Shown: piece by piece, positions 9,375 to 19,836 of the stretch
How positions within the stretch are numbered: position 1 is the first letter of the stretch
How the letters are laid out: every line of letters starts with the position of its first letter
Source: Marinobacter nauticus
GTDB taxonomy: Bacteria > Pseudomonadota > Gammaproteobacteria > Pseudomonadales > Oleiphilaceae
NCBI RefSeq assembly: GCF_003634635.1
Contig: NZ_RBJB01000002.1
Coordinates: 806,001 to 870,000 of the forward strand
Reading direction: 5' to 3'
Length of the DNA stretch: 64,000 nt
Made by a program: the position numbers and the translations under genes
Notes under the pieces: model-generated
Database searches by the model: none
The model's input: only the letters and a program-made list of their open reading frames with translations
Told to the model about the DNA's origin: nothing

Positions 9375-11228
9375 TCAGTTCCGCTCAACTTCAGCTGTGT
9401 TGCTAAGGTACTGCTGGTAGGCCGTATATTCACGCTGCCCCTCCAGCTGCGCCAGGAAACGCATCAGCTGTTGGTATTCCGCACCTTCCTGATCAACCTC
9501 ACCTTCGTTGACACCGGTCAGCACAATGACAGCAGCCTGATCGGCCGTAACGGCGCGGCCAACGGTTGGCGAGTCACCATCCGGGCGGGCCATAGAAAAC
9601 ACTTCCTGCACCACGCGCGGGCTCAGGCCAGACACACTCCGGCCCTGATCTTCAAACTGCTGCCATTCACCGGCACCAAGTTCATCAGCATTGGTACCGG
9701 ATTCAAGCTGAGCCACGAGCTCATCAACACGGGCTGCCAGCGCATCCCGGGTTTCGGTTCTCTCCAGAATCCGACGAATCTCCGGCTCCACATCGGCCAA
9801 CTCCAATTGGCGCGGTTCGTGATACTCGCGCACCCGGGCAACGACCGACACGTTATCACCCACGTCGATCAGCTCGGTATTGTAGCCACCCTCAAGTACA
9901 TCTTCAGAGAACAGTTGACGTACCAGACCCGCATGATCAAAGGGTGCTGCACCGCCATCCCTGCTGACACCTTCGACCACCCGAATTTCCAGACCCAGCT
10001 CTTCGGCCGGGCTGGCAAGATCGTCGGCGGCGTAGGCCGCATCAGCCAGTTGCGAGCGAACTTCCGCAAAACGCTCACTGGCCTTGGTTCTGGCCAATTC
10101 GAGTCGCAGATCTTCACGCAACTCGTCAAAGGCAGGCACATCGGAGCGGCGCACCTCTTCCAGCTTAATCAGATGAAGACCAAAGCTGGTCTCAACCGGA
10201 CCAGAAACTTCGCCTTCGTCCAGCCCAAACAGAGCGTCTTCAAAGGCTTCATCGTAGACACCACGGCCGGCAAAACCGAGATCACCACCTTCCTGCGCAG
10301 AGACGGTATCGACTGAGTATTCCTCGGCCAGGACGGCAAACGACTCACCGTCTTCAAGACGCTGCTGGATGGTTGCGAGAGTCGCCTGCCCTTCATCACC
10401 GGCCTCTACAAGAATGTGAGCGGCACGGCGCTCTTCCCGTGCGTATTCTTCAGCACGCTCCTCGTAATAGGACCGCAATTCATCTTCGGCGACCTCAATG
10501 GACTCCGCCAACGCTCCCTGGGACAAGGTAATGTAGGCAGCATCCACCTGCTCTGGCTGACGAAACTGGTCACGGTTCTCGTCGTAGTACGCCTGTACGT
10601 CCGCCTCGGTCACATCCACCTGGTCCTGAACACTACTGCCATCGAGAGTCAGCACGCGGAAGTCACGGGTCTGGTTCTGAATGGCCAGCAAATGGGCTGC
10701 ATTCTCAGGTGCCACGACACCGGTCTGGGCGATCGCCGCGCGAATCTGGTTTACCACATAGTTCTTGCGCATGCTTTCGCGGAACTCGGCAACGCCCATG
10801 CCCACATTGCGCACTGTGGCTACAAACCGATCACGATTGAACTGGCCATCCACCTGGAACTGGGGCATCTGGGTAATCAGGGAATCGATGTCGGCGTCGG
10901 TCAGCTCCAGCCCCTGGCTCTGAGCGTCCTGAGTGAGCACGGCCTCCCGGATCAACGCATCCAGCACGTCGCGGCGAATCTGATCCTCGTCCAACAGGGA
11001 TTGATCCGGATTCTCCATCTGCATCAGGCGCTGCTGACTTTCCATCTGTACGGTACGCAGAAACTCCCGCTCGGTGATGTCCTGGCCGTTGACCGTTGCC
11101 ACTTCTGGCTCGCCAGTGAAGCCGCCAATGATGGCATCCATTCCCCAGATCGAGAGGGAAATAATCAATAGGCCAACGATAACCTTGGCGATCGTACTCT
11201 GGGCGTTATCCCGAATATCTTGAAGCAT
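9375..11228 (-). CDS. ppiD: Periplasmic folding chaperone PpiD (SurA-N/parvulin)
   Basis: The 617-aa protein is anchored to the inner membrane by one N-terminal helix (about residues 14-36). It has a SurA-like chaperone region (about 37-260) and one parvulin (PPIC) domain at about 265-365, recognisable by AAHILVEAGDE, GGDLGFAGRG and SFGLHLIKLEEV. In the family it assists outer-membrane and secreted protein folding near the Sec translocon, often with weak isomerase activity. It follows hupB in the conserved tig-clpP-clpX-lon-hupB-ppiD order. The C-terminal third is strongly acidic. Confidence 0.94.
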   Translation of the reverse strand: MLQDIRDNAQSTIAKVIVGLLIISLSIWGMDAIIGGFTGEPEVATVNGQDITEREFLRTVQMESQQRLMQMENPDQSLLDEDQIRRDVLDALIREAVLTQDAQSQGLELTDADIDSLITQMPQFQVDGQFNRDRFVATVRNVGMGVAEFRESMRKNYVVNQIRAAIAQTGVVAPENAAHLLAIQNQTRDFRVLTLDGSSVQDQVDVTEADVQAYYDENRDQFRQPEQVDAAYITLSQGALAESIEVAEDELRSYYEERAEEYAREERRAAHILVEAGDEGQATLATIQQRLEDGESFAVLAEEYSVDTVSAQEGGDLGFAGRGVYDEAFEDALFGLDEGEVSGPVETSFGLHLIKLEEVRRSDVPAFDELREDLRLELARTKASERFAEVRSQLADAAYAADDLASPAEELGLEIRVVEGVSRDGGAAPFDHAGLVRQLFSEDVLEGGYNTELIDVGDNVSVVARVREYHEPRQLELADVEPEIRRILERTETRDALAARVDELVAQLESGTNADELGAGEWQQFEDQGRSVSGLSPRVVQEVFSMARPDGDSPTVGRAVTADQAAVIVLTGVNEGEVDQEGAEYQQLMRFLAQLEGQREYTAYQQYLSNTAEVERN

Positions 11229-11306
11229 GTTGTTCTCGAATCCCTGTTCAAGGTTCTGCTGTTGGTAGTGGTGAGGCGAAAGCTGAGTGAGCCACCGTTA
11301 ACACGC

Positions 11307-11337
11307 AAAAAGGCGCACCCTTACCGGAATGCGCCTT
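11307..11337 (-). terminator. hupB terminator
   Basis: On the minus strand an 8-bp stem AAGGCGCA / TGCGCCTT is followed by a T run. It lies after the hupB stop and before ppiD. Confidence 0.75.
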
Positions 11338-11347
11338 GAATTCTGAT

Positions 11348-11373
11348 GGCAGTTCCCGAAACCGGGAACTGCC
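11348..11373. other. Hairpin just downstream of hupB
   Basis: A perfect 10-bp stem GGCAGTTCCC / GGGAACTGCC with a 6-base loop lies between the hupB stop and the T-rich terminator. No T tract follows, so it may be an mRNA 3'-end protecting structure rather than a terminator. Confidence 0.6.
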
Positions 11374-11386
11374 AGAGAAAGAACCG

Positions 11387-11659
11387 TTACTTAACGGCGT
11401 CTTTCAGGGCCTTGCCTGCCTTGAATCCAGGCACTTTAGAGGCCGGAATCTTGATTTCTGCACCAGTCTGCGGGTTGCGACCAGTACGGGCAGCACGCTC
11501 TTTCACAGAGAAGGTGCCAAAGCCGATCAGGGTAACCTGGTCGCCTTTCTTCAGTGCACCGGTGATTGAGTTGGTCATGGCATCCAGCGCACGGCCAGCT
11601 GCGGCTTTGGAGATGTCTGCGGACTCTGCAATTGCATCGATCAGTTCGGACTTGTTCAC
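11387..11659 (-). CDS. hupB: Histone-like DNA-binding protein HU (beta type)
   Basis: This 90-aa nucleoid protein bends and compacts DNA as a dimer. The complete HU fold is present, with the DNA-binding arm signature [20 protein letters not shown] and the C-terminal [14 protein letters not shown]. The open frame extends upstream, but the HU family begins with [12 protein letters not shown] therefore use the GTG at 11659, which has AAGGGG just upstream. It lies downstream of lon, as in Pseudomonas, with its own strong promoter. Confidence 0.95.
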   Translation of the reverse strand: MNKSELIDAIAESADISKAAAGRALDAMTNSITGALKKGDQVTLIGFGTFSVKERAARTGRNPQTGAEIKIPASKVPGFKAGKALKDAVK

Positions 11660-11852
11660 ACTAAACCCCTTCGATTTCAGGTTGAAGATGTTATAGGTCG
11701 GTTTGTTTTTTCGCGGACGTTCTCGACTATCGCATAAGCGATGGGAGAATTCCATTCTTCAGTTTTTTTATTCCTTGCGGCATTAAACCGGTGTTCGGAA
11801 TAGGCACTTACTGCGCGGGAGCCCTTGGTATTGGCTGCTTCACGGCGAAACA

Positions 11853-11882
11853 GTTATACCAACGGGCTCTCAGGCGTGTCAA
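11853..11882 (-). promoter_or_regulatory. Sigma-70 promoter of hupB
   Basis: The minus strand reads TTGACA, an 18-base spacer, then TATAAC. That is a perfect -35 and a 5/6 -10. It lies just after the lon stop and about 190 bases before the hupB start, so the hupB message has a long leader. The leader contains a short inverted repeat, ATCGC-TTAT-GCGAT. Confidence 0.75.
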
Positions 11883-11897
11883 CAACTCATCCGGTGT

Positions 11898-14315
11898 TTA
11901 ATGTGTATTTATGCGCTCTGCAGCGTCGCCGGAATCATCAGAAGCGGCCGATTTGCCGGTTTCCTTGTCAGCATTTTCAGCCCGGGGATCCGGCTGGTAG
12001 GCCAGCGCAATATCCAGAACCTCATCAATCCACTTGACCGGACGAATCTCCAGCGATTCCTTGATGTTGCCAGGTATCTCTTTGAGATCCCTGACATTTT
12101 CATCCGGGATAATGACAGTCTTGATGCCGCCGCGATGGGCTGCCAGCAGCTTTTCCTTCAAGCCGCCGATCGCCAGAACGCGACCTCGCAAGGTGATTTC
12201 ACCGGTCATCGCTACATCCGCCCGAACGGGAATTCGGGTCAGTGCAGAAACCAGTGCTGTACACATGCCAATACCGGCACTCGGGCCATCTTTCGGGGTT
12301 GCCCCCTCTGGTACGTGCACGTGAAGATCGTGTTTTTCGTGGAAATCATCCGCCACACCCAGGCCGGCCGCCCTGCTCCGGACCACTGTAAGTGCCGTCT
12401 GAATGGATTCCTGCATAACGTCACCCAGCGAGCCGGTTTTAACAACACGCCCCTTACCTGGCGTCAAAGCGCACTCGATGGTCAACAGCTCGCCGCCGAC
12501 CTGGGTCCATGCCAGACCGGTCACCTGTCCGATCTGGTTGGTTTCTTCTGCCAGTCCGTATTTGAACTTTTTGACGCCTGAGTAATCCTCAAGAAGATCC
12601 GGCGTCAGGGTCACCGAGGCCTTGGTGCTGCTCTCTACGTGCTCACGCACCACCTTACGGCAGATCTTGGCTATTTCGCGCTCAAGACCCCGTACACCGG
12701 CTTCCCGAGTGTAGTAGCGGATCAGATCCCTGATGGTCTCTTCCGGCAGTTTCAGTTCGTCCTTGCGCAGACCATTGGCCTTGAGCTGCTTGGGCAGAAG
12801 GTAACGCAACGCAATATTGACCTTCTCATCTTCGGTGTATCCGGGAATCCGGATGATCTCCATGCGGTCCAGCAGTGCCGGTGGAATATCCATGGAGTTA
12901 GAGGTACACACGAACATCACGTCAGAGAGGTCGTAATCGACCTCCAGATAGTGGTCATTGAACGTATGGTTCTGTTCCGGGTCCAGCACCTCGAGCAGAG
13001 CCGAGGCCGGATCGCCACGATGGTCCATGCCCATCTTGTCGATTTCGTCGAACAGGAACAGCGGGTTCTTCACACCCACCTTGGAAAGCTTCTGCAATAA
13101 CTTGCCCGGCAACGCGCCGATGTAAGTCTTGCGGTGGCCTCGTATCTCGGCTTCGTCACGCACACCACCCAGCGCCATGCGGGTGTATTTGCGATTGGTA
13201 GCCTTGGCGATGGACTGCCCAAGGGAGGTCTTGCCAACCCCGGGAGGCCCTACCAGGCAAAGCACAGGCCCTTTTACCTTCTTGACCCGACTCTGAACCG
13301 CCAGATACTCCAGAATACGCTTCTTCACCTCGTCCAGGCCGTAGTGATCCCGGTCCAGGATTTCACGGGCCTTTTCAAGGTCGTGACGAACCCGACTGCG
13401 CTTCTTCCAGGGGACCGCCAGCATCCAGTCAATGTATCCGCGCACCACGGTAGCTTCCGCGGACATCGGCGACATCATCTTGAGCTTGTTCAGCTCTGTT
13501 TCGGTTTTCTTCCGGGCCTCTTCCGGCAGACCGGCTTCCTCAAGCTTCTGCTCGAGTTCCTCGAAATCGTTGTTACCCTCGCCGAGCTGGCCCATTTCCT
13601 TCTGGATCGCTTTCATCTGCTCGTTCAGGTAATACTCGCGCTGACTGCGCTCCATCTGCTTTTTCACACGGCCACGGATGCGCTTCTCCACTTCGATCAG
13701 ATCAATCTCACCGTCCAGCTTGCCCAGCAAAAGATCAACCCGCTTACGAACGTCCAGAGCTTCCAGCAACTCCTGTTTCTCGGGAATCCGCATCTCCAGA
13801 TGCGCGGCCATGGTATCGACCAGACGCTCAAGTTCGTGGATACCGGTCAAAGCATTGGAAACCTCAGATGGCACCTTTTTGGACAGCTTCACGTACTTCT
13901 CGAATTCGTCCATCAGGGTCTTGGTGAGGACGTCTTCCTCGCGCTCCGGCAAGGATTCCTCATCCATCAGAATGGCCTGGCCGGACAGGTAATCGCCTTC
14001 CTCGATGTCAGAAATGCTGGCTCGGGAATTACCCTCTACCAGAACCTTGACGGTGCCATCCGGGAGCCGAAGCATCTGCAGCACCGTCGCCAGGGTGCCC
14101 ATGGCAAATACATCCTTCGGGCCCGGCTCGTCGGTGGAGGCATCTTTCTGGGCTACCAGCAGGATTTCCTTGCTGCCCTCCATTGCCGCTTCCAGCGCCT
14201 GAATGGATTTTTCGCGGCCCACAAACAGCGGAACCACCATGTGCGGGAACACCACCACATCACGCAAAGGAAGCAGCGGGTATTCGTGCACAGTTTCATC
14301 AGGTATACGGGTCAT
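11898..14315 (-). CDS. lon: ATP-dependent protease Lon
   Basis: The product (805 aa) is a soluble AAA+ serine protease for misfolded and regulatory proteins. An N-terminal LON substrate domain covers about residues 12-205. The Walker A loop [15 protein letters not shown] lies near residue 357, and the Walker [11 protein letters not shown] near 420. The catalytic Ser lies in [10 protein letters not shown] near 682, and the catalytic Lys in [13 protein letters not shown] near 725. Length matches bacterial LonA. It sits between clpX and hupB with a terminator before it, so it is probably separately transcribed. A heat-shock promoter would be expected, but I could not identify one with confidence. 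Confidence 0.98.
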   Translation of the reverse strand: MTRIPDETVHEYPLLPLRDVVVFPHMVVPLFVGREKSIQALEAAMEGSKEILLVAQKDASTDEPGPKDVFAMGTLATVLQMLRLPDGTVKVLVEGNSRASISDIEEGDYLSGQAILMDEESLPEREEDVLTKTLMDEFEKYVKLSKKVPSEVSNALTGIHELERLVDTMAAHLEMRIPEKQELLEALDVRKRVDLLLGKLDGEIDLIEVEKRIRGRVKKQMERSQREYYLNEQMKAIQKEMGQLGEGNNDFEELEQKLEEAGLPEEARKKTETELNKLKMMSPMSAEATVVRGYIDWMLAVPWKKRSRVRHDLEKAREILDRDHYGLDEVKKRILEYLAVQSRVKKVKGPVLCLVGPPGVGKTSLGQSIAKATNRKYTRMALGGVRDEAEIRGHRKTYIGALPGKLLQKLSKVGVKNPLFLFDEIDKMGMDHRGDPASALLEVLDPEQNHTFNDHYLEVDYDLSDVMFVCTSNSMDIPPALLDRMEIIRIPGYTEDEKVNIALRYLLPKQLKANGLRKDELKLPEETIRDLIRYYTREAGVRGLEREIAKICRKVVREHVESSTKASVTLTPDLLEDYSGVKKFKYGLAEETNQIGQVTGLAWTQVGGELLTIECALTPGKGRVVKTGSLGDVMQESIQTALTVVRSRAAGLGVADDFHEKHDLHVHVPEGATPKDGPSAGIGMCTALVSALTRIPVRADVAMTGEITLRGRVLAIGGLKEKLLAAHRGGIKTVIIPDENVRDLKEIPGNIKESLEIRPVKWIDEVLDIALAYQPDPRAENADKETGKSAASDDSGDAAERINTH

Positions 14316-14432
14316 GGGGAATCCTCTGACAGTATTTCTTTCAGCATATCACCCAACATTGGGGCGCTGACAAAAATTGCAATCTTTTTACGATGGGAAA
14401 TATCAGGGAGCAAACGATAAGGGCCTGAGATG

Positions 14433-14459
14433 AAAAAGGGGCGTTGAACGCCCCTTTTA
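14433..14459 (-). terminator. clpX terminator
   Basis: Read on the minus strand, GGGGCGTTCAACGCCCC forms a tight hairpin followed by TTTTT. It lies between clpX and lon. Confidence 0.85.
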
Positions 14460-14490
14460 TATCACCCGGTATTCTACGCCCTGTGCCCGC

Positions 14491-15774
14491 TCAGTCTTCG
14501 GGCACCGCCTTGGCGTGATCGCTGCTGGCGTAGATCTTGAAGGGCTCTGAATCCCCCTTGATCACACTCTCGTCGATCACCACCTTGGAGACATCATGCT
14601 CAGAGGGAATCTGATACATGGTATCCAGCAGGGTCGCTTCCATTATCGACCGCAGACCACGGGCACCGGTCTTGCGCTCCATGGCTTTTCTGGCCACTGC
14701 GCGCAGGGCGTCTTCCCGGAAGTCCAGCTCCACCCCTTCCATATCAAACAGCTTCTGATACTGCTTGGTCAGGGCGTTTTTGGGCTCGGTCAGAATCTGC
14801 ACCAGTGCTTCTTCATCCAGTTCGGTCAACGTGGCCACCACAGGCAGACGGCCGACGAATTCCGGAATCAGGCCAAACTTCACCAGATCCTCGGTCTCGA
14901 CTTCGCGAATGATATCGCCAGTGCTCTTGCTGTCGTCCTGGCTCTTGACTGTAGCCGAGAAGCCAATGGAACTGCGCTCAGAGCGTTCCTGGATAACCTT
15001 GTCGAGGCCGGCGAAGGCACCGCCACAGATAAACAGGATGTTACCGGTATCCACCTGCAGGAATTCCTGCTGGGGGTGTTTACGCCCACCCTGAGGAGGA
15101 ACCGAAGCGACAGTACCCTCGATCAGCTTCAGCAAAGCCTGCTGAACACCCTCACCCGATACATCCCTGGTAATGGACGGGTTATCGGACTTGCGGGAAA
15201 TCTTGTCGATCTCGTCGATGTAGACAATACCGCGCTGGGCCTTTTCGACATCGTAGTCGCACTTCTGCAGCAGTTTCTGGATGATGTTTTCAACATCCTC
15301 ACCCACATAGCCTGCTTCGGTCAGCGTGGTCGCATCCGCGATGGTAAACGGTACATTCAGCATGCGCGCAAGGGTTTCCGCCAACAGGGTCTTACCGCTA
15401 CCGGTGGGACCGATCAGCAGAATGTTGCTTTTGCCCAGCTCGACATCACTCTTGCCCTCGCCGTAGCGAAGACGCTTGTAGTGGTTATACACCGCTACAG
15501 ACAGAACGACCTTGGCGCGATCCTGGCCAATAACATATTCATTCAGAGTCTCACGGATCTCTGCCGGCGTGGGCAGGCGGTCGCTGGCCTCCTCCGGGGC
15601 GTTCTCCTGAATCTCTTCCCGGATAATGTCATTGCACAGATCAACGCACTCGTCGCAGATGAACACCGAGGGCCCTGCAATGAGCTTACGGACTTCATGC
15701 TGGCTCTTTCCACAAAACGAGCAGTAGAGCAACTTGCCGTTATCGTCGCCTCTGCCGTTTCTTTCATCTGCCAT
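14491..15774 (-). CDS. clpX: ATP-dependent Clp protease ATP-binding subunit ClpX
   Basis: The AAA+ unfoldase (427 aa) feeds substrates to ClpP. A four-Cys zinc-binding domain is complete, with Cys at residues 18, 21, 40 and 43 (CSFCGKS ... ICDECVDLC). Walker A is [15 protein letters not shown] (about residue 120) and Walker B is [10 protein letters not shown]. Sensor and pore-loop regions are typical. It lies about 75 bases after clpP, and the tig-clpP-clpX order is conserved across gammaproteobacteria. Confidence 0.98.
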   Translation of the reverse strand: MADERNGRGDDNGKLLYCSFCGKSQHEVRKLIAGPSVFICDECVDLCNDIIREEIQENAPEEASDRLPTPAEIRETLNEYVIGQDRAKVVLSVAVYNHYKRLRYGEGKSDVELGKSNILLIGPTGSGKTLLAETLARMLNVPFTIADATTLTEAGYVGEDVENIIQKLLQKCDYDVEKAQRGIVYIDEIDKISRKSDNPSITRDVSGEGVQQALLKLIEGTVASVPPQGGRKHPQQEFLQVDTGNILFICGGAFAGLDKVIQERSERSSIGFSATVKSQDDSKSTGDIIREVETEDLVKFGLIPEFVGRLPVVATLTELDEEALVQILTEPKNALTKQYQKLFDMEGVELDFREDALRAVARKAMERKTGARGLRSIMEATLLDTMYQIPSEHDVSKVVIDESVIKGDSEPFKIYASSDHAKAVPED

Positions 15775-15850
15775 TGAAATACCTCTGTTCTTCGTTGGCC
15801 GGTGTCATCAGTGTGTACGCCGGCCGGTAGTGATGCGATGACTTTCAGTA

Positions 15851-16486
15851 TTATTTATTCGATACGCGCTTATCAAGTATTGTATCGATCAACCCGTACT
15901 CTTTGGCCTGGGCAGGATCCATGAAATTATCACGGTCGGTATCCCGGGCGATGGTCTCGATGTCCTGACCGGTGTGCTCCGCCAGCAGCTCGTTGAGCGT
16001 GTTGCGGATTTTCAGGATCTCACGGGTATGGATCTCGATGTCCGTCGCCTGCCCCTGATAGCCGCCCAGCGGCTGATGAATCATTACACGGGAGTGCGGC
16101 AGGCAGGCACGCTTGCCCTTCGCGCCACCCGACAACAGGAAAGCACCCATGCTGGCTGCCTGACCGATGCAAAGCGTTGCTACGTCCGGCTTCACGAACT
16201 GCATGGTGTCGTAAATGGACATGCCGGCGGAAACGGAGCCACCCGGACTGTTGATATAAAGATGGATATCCTTGTCCGGATTTTCGGATTCCAGGAACAG
16301 CAACTGGGCAACCACGAGGTTTGCCATGTGATCTTCAACCGGGCCAACCAGAAAGATCACCCGCTCCTTGAGCAGACGGGAATAAATGTCGAACGAACGT
16401 TCGCCGCGTGCCGTCTGTTCAATAACAATCGGCACCAGGCCTGAGCTGGTTATCATTGTAGGGCCATCAAACGGTTTCTGCGTCAT
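15851..16486 (-). CDS. clpP: ATP-dependent Clp protease proteolytic subunit ClpP
   Basis: The 211-aa serine peptidase subunit forms a tetradecameric barrel capped by ClpX. The catalytic Ser lies in [14 protein letters not shown] and the catalytic His in [11 protein letters not shown]. The third residue (Asp) lies in the downstream DTDRDNFMD region. The N-terminus has the short propeptide expected before the mature region. Length is usual for the family. Confidence 0.97.
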   Translation of the reverse strand: MTQKPFDGPTMITSSGLVPIVIEQTARGERSFDIYSRLLKERVIFLVGPVEDHMANLVVAQLLFLESENPDKDIHLYINSPGGSVSAGMSIYDTMQFVKPDVATLCIGQAASMGAFLLSGGAKGKRACLPHSRVMIHQPLGGYQGQATDIEIHTREILKIRNTLNELLAEHTGQDIETIARDTDRDNFMDPAQAKEYGLIDTILDKRVSNK

Positions 16487-16588
16487 GTGCGCCTGAACTC
16501 CTTATGGACAATGGTTTGGACTCCTGCTTCAACGGGAGCCCGTTGTATTCCGGTACCCCATATACTCTGCCAGCAGATCGCCCAGATG

Positions 16589-16610
16589 AAAACAGCCGGA
16601 CACGCCGGCT
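16589..16610 (-). terminator. Weak terminator or attenuator between tig and clpP
   Basis: The minus strand reads AGCCGG-CGTGT-CCGGCT followed by GTTTT. The short T tract suggests partial read-through, so tig and clpP could still be cotranscribed. Confidence 0.45.
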
Positions 16611-16649
16611 GCTTCCAGAACACGGCACCGGGCCAGAGCCCGGCGGCCA

Positions 16650-17954
16650 TCAGCGCTGGGGCTGACCGGCCTGCACCGCTTCCTCGTACTTCATCTTCTT
16701 CTCTTTTACCTTGGCCGCGCCAAGCACAAAATCAACCACGGCATCTTCCAGTACAGAAGACTCAACCTGAGCCTTCTGATCCGGGTTGCTGTTGAAGTGT
16801 GCAACAACCTCGTCCGGCTGTTCATACGTAGAAGCGATCTCCTGGATCTTTTCTTCCACTTTCGCTTCGTCAGCCTTCAGGTCATTTTTCTTGACCACTT
16901 CCTGGAACAGCAGACCCGTCTTCACGCGACGCTTCGCCTGCTCTTCGAAGATTTCCTTCGGCAATTGCTGGAAATCCACCTGCCCGCCAAAGCGCTGAAC
17001 GGCGTCCTGACGCAGGCGATCAATTTCCTGGTCAACCAGAGCCGCAGGTACTTCCAGCTCGGTGGTCTCCAGCAGACCATCTACAACGTCGTTCTTGACC
17101 TTGTTGGATACCGCCTGCTTGAGCTCGCGCTCCATGTTCTTCTTCACTTCCTCGCGGAAAGCTGCTTCGTCTTCAGCTTCGATGCCGAAACGCTTGAAGA
17201 ATTCCTGATCCAGTTCCGGCAGCTGCGGCTCTTCTACCTTGTGGATAGTGATAGCGAACTTGGCATCTTTACCCGCCAGGTCTTCGTTATGGTAGTCCTC
17301 AGGGAAAGTGACATCGATTTCCAGCTCTTCGCCGGCTTTACCACCCACAATGCCCTTTTCAAAGCCAGGGATCATCTGACCTGAACCCAGGGTCAGACGA
17401 TGACCTTCAGCGGAGCCACCTTCGAATTCTTCACCGTCGATGGAGCCCTTGAAGTCGATAGTCACGATGTCCTTGTTCTTGGACTTGCGCTTGACCTCTT
17501 TCATGGTGGCCTGCTGGCGACGCAGATTATCGATCATGTTGTCGATATCCTTGTCGGCAACTTCAGACACCGGCTTCTCAACGTTGATCTTGCTCAGATC
17601 GCCCAGCTCAATTTCCGGCAGAACCTCAAAAGTCGCAACGAACTCGAGGTCCTTGCCTTCTTCCATGGTCTTCGGCTCCAACTTGGGCCAGCCAGCCGGA
17701 TTGATATCCTGCTCCTGCAGCGCCTTGATGTAGTTGTCGCGCATAGCCTCGCCAACCACTTCCTGGCGGATGCTGTCACCAAAACGACGCTTGACCACGC
17801 TCATGGGAACCTTGCCAGGGCGGAAACCGTTCAGGCGCACGGTGCGAGCAGTTTCCTGCAGGCGTTTCTGAACCGCCTGGTCGATTTCCTGGGCGGGCAC
17901 ACCAATCGTCATGCGACGCTCGATGTTGGAGGTCGTTTCAACAGACACTTGCAT
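16650..17954 (-). CDS. tig: Trigger factor
   Basis: The 434-aa ribosome-associated chaperone and peptidyl-prolyl isomerase has an N-terminal ribosome-binding domain (residues 1-~115) containing GFRPGKVPMSVVKRRFG. A central FKBP domain (about 150-240) contains GSGQMIPGFEKGIVGG. A helical C-terminal domain ends in a Lys/Glu-rich tail. It is first in the tig-clpP-clpX-lon series, just downstream of four tRNA genes. Confidence 0.97.
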   Translation of the reverse strand: MQVSVETTSNIERRMTIGVPAQEIDQAVQKRLQETARTVRLNGFRPGKVPMSVVKRRFGDSIRQEVVGEAMRDNYIKALQEQDINPAGWPKLEPKTMEEGKDLEFVATFEVLPEIELGDLSKINVEKPVSEVADKDIDNMIDNLRRQQATMKEVKRKSKNKDIVTIDFKGSIDGEEFEGGSAEGHRLTLGSGQMIPGFEKGIVGGKAGEELEIDVTFPEDYHNEDLAGKDAKFAITIHKVEEPQLPELDQEFFKRFGIEAEDEAAFREEVKKNMERELKQAVSNKVKNDVVDGLLETTELEVPAALVDQEIDRLRQDAVQRFGGQVDFQQLPKEIFEEQAKRRVKTGLLFQEVVKKNDLKADEAKVEEKIQEIASTYEQPDEVVAHFNSNPDQKAQVESSVLEDAVVDFVLGAAKVKEKKMKYEEAVQAGQPQR

Positions 17955-18172
17955 GGAAGTTCCTCAAATTACAGATTCTGTAGGTGAATGAAAATTAAAC
18001 CAAAATCCCGGCAGGAGCAGCTCACCCCAAAGGGACGCAAAATTAAAAGCCGGTAGTTTATCACGGTTTGCCCCGCCGAGAGAATCACCCGGCCACCCTG
18101 AATATGGGTTTGAGACGCGCCTGACAACGCGGTACGGGAATACAATGGGGACAAATCAGAAAAAAGAAAGGG

Positions 18173-18257
18173 TGGTGCGAGAGGAGAGACTCGAACTCTC
18201 ACGGTATTACCCGCTGGAACCTAAATCCAGTGCGTCTACCAATTCCGCCACTCTCGC
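18173..18257 (-). tRNA. tRNA-Leu (TAG anticodon)
   Basis: The 85-base class II tRNA has acceptor arms GCGAGAG / CTCTCGC, an encoded CCA end and a long variable arm. The anticodon loop TTTAGGT gives anticodon TAG, reading CTA. It is the last member of a Pro-Arg-His-Leu cluster upstream of tig. Confidence 0.93.
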
Positions 18258-18322
18258 ATATCCGGCGCAGCTCTGAACCATAACAGGGAATCAGGTTGCT
18301 CGGAAACAAACAAGGGGAAAAG

Positions 18323-18399
18323 TGGGGTGGACGAAGGGGTTCGAACCCTCGACCGCAGGAGTCACAATCCTGAGCTCTACCAACTGAGCTACGTCCACC
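18323..18399 (-). tRNA. tRNA-His (GTG anticodon)
   Basis: The anticodon loop TTGTGAC gives GTG. The acceptor stem is GTGGACG / CGTCCAC. The extra 5' G at position -1, the hallmark of tRNA-His, is encoded at 18399 opposite C73. The CCA end is encoded. Confidence 0.94.
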
Positions 18400-18486
18400 A
18401 CATCAGGGAGGTGCCTGCCGGCACACTACTGCTTACTTCAACTTTGCTGGTTCGGCGAGTCCGGTACCAATCTGCGATTAACGAGA

Positions 18487-18563
18487 TGGCGCGCCCGGCA
18501 GGACTCGAACCTGCGACCATCCGCTTAGAAGGCGGATGCTCTATCCAGCTGAGCTACGGGCGC
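18487..18563 (-). tRNA. tRNA-Arg (TCT anticodon)
   Basis: The 77-base cloverleaf has acceptor GCGCCCG / CGGGCGC and an encoded CCA. The anticodon loop CTTCTAA gives TCT, reading AGA, a rare codon in GC-rich gammaproteobacteria. Confidence 0.94.
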
Positions 18564-18595
18564 TTGACCGTTCGCCCACCTGAATATCCAGAAAG

Positions 18596-18672
18596 TGGTC
18601 GGGGTAGAGAGATTCGAACTCCCGACATCCTGCTCCCAAAGCAGGCGCGCTACCAGACTGCGCTATACCCCG
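18596..18672 (-). tRNA. tRNA-Pro (TGG anticodon)
   Basis: The 77-base cloverleaf has acceptor CGGGGTA / TACCCCG and an encoded CCA. The anticodon loop TTTGGGA gives TGG, reading CCA and CCG. It is first in transcription order of the four-gene cluster. Confidence 0.94.
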
Positions 18673-18891
18673 TTAACTGAACAACAAGTGCCTCAGCAAA
18701 GTTGGCGCGCATATTACCGGCGCCGATCGCGTCCGTCAACACGGAATTGAAAATTCCTTGCCGAGACAGTCCTATAAATGACCACCTGTAACCGCTGGAG
18801 TTCCCGACCACCCCTCTACATTGGCGTTAACCCTGAAGCATGAGACAATGCCCGGCCTTCACTTTTACGCCCAAACCGACAAGACGGAAAC

Positions 18892-19752
18892 ATGAGCGCC
18901 AAACTGATTAACGGAAAAGAAATTGCTGCACAGGTCCGGCAACAGGTGGCCGCCGGTGTCGAAGCCAGAAAACAGAAGGGCCTGAGAGCGCCCGGGCTGG
19001 CCGTGGTACTGGTCGGTCACGATCCGGCATCCCAGGTATACGTTGGCAACAAACGCAAGGCCTGCGAGCAGGCAGGCATCCTGTCGCTGTCCTATGATTT
19101 GCCGGAAGATACCTCCCAGGCGGCACTGGAAGCGCTGGTTGACGAGCTGAACGAGAACCCCGCCGTTGACGGCATACTGGTTCAACTTCCCCTGCCCTCG
19201 CACCTGGATGCTGATCCGATTCTGGTAAAGATACGGCCCGACAAGGACGTAGACGGCTTTCATCCCTACAACATCGGCCGCCTGATGCAGCGCAAGCCTA
19301 CCCTGCGGCCCTGCACACCGGCAGGCGTCATCACCCTGCTGGACTCCATTGGCACCCCCTACAAAGGCCAGCACGCAGTTATTGTCGGGGCCTCCAACAT
19401 TGTCGGTCGCCCCATGAGCATGGAACTGCTGCTAAAGGGAGCCACGACAACGGTATGCCATCGATTTACCGACAATCTCGAGAAATTTGTTGGGGAAGCA
19501 GACATCCTGGTGGCCGCAGTGGGCAAACCGGGCATCATCAAGGGCGAGTGGGTCAAACGCGGCGCCACCGTCATTGATGTGGGCATCAACCGGATGGATG
19601 ATGGCAAACTCTGTGGCGATGTCGATTTTGACGCTGCAGCAGAGCGTGCGGCTTACATCACCCCGGTACCGGGCGGCGTCGGCCCCATGACCATTGCCAC
19701 CCTGCTGGAAAACACCCTTTACGCCGCCGACGTGCTGCACGCCGACACCTGA
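18892..19752 (+). CDS. folD: Bifunctional methylenetetrahydrofolate dehydrogenase/cyclohydrolase
   Basis: The 286-aa enzyme interconverts 5,10-methylene-THF, 5,10-methenyl-THF and 10-formyl-THF with NADP. The catalytic Lys lies in [13 protein letters not shown] (about residue 54). FolD signatures are [14 protein letters not shown] (about 95-108) and the C-terminal [18 protein letters not shown]. The nucleotide-binding [10 protein letters not shown] is near residue 167. Divergence from the tRNA cluster parallels Pseudomonas. Confidence 0.97.
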   Translation: MSAKLINGKEIAAQVRQQVAAGVEARKQKGLRAPGLAVVLVGHDPASQVYVGNKRKACEQAGILSLSYDLPEDTSQAALEALVDELNENPAVDGILVQLPLPSHLDADPILVKIRPDKDVDGFHPYNIGRLMQRKPTLRPCTPAGVITLLDSIGTPYKGQHAVIVGASNIVGRPMSMELLLKGATTTVCHRFTDNLEKFVGEADILVAAVGKPGIIKGEWVKRGATVIDVGINRMDDGKLCGDVDFDAAAERAAYITPVPGGVGPMTIATLLENTLYAADVLHADT

Positions 19753-19795
19753 CGCGCCATCCCGCGAACTCTTCGTCAGCGGGGGCAACCCCAAT

Positions 19796-19824
19796 AAAAA
19801 ACCCCGCCGAAGCGGGGTTTTTTA
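19796..19824. terminator. Bidirectional terminator between folD and glcB
   Basis: The hairpin AAAAAACCCCG / CGGGGTTTTTT has a short loop and lies between convergent genes. Confidence 0.9.
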
Positions 19825-19836
19825 TGGACGGGCGTT

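Noticed and set aside
14316-14432. Sigma-32 heat-shock promoter of lon
   Set aside because: A CCCATCGT-like -10 is present, but no acceptable CTTGAA-type -35 lies at the right distance.
18173-18672. tRNA cluster as an integration site for a genomic island
   Set aside because: Flanking genes tig and folD are in the conserved Pseudomonas-like order. There is no integrase and no duplicated tRNA end nearby.
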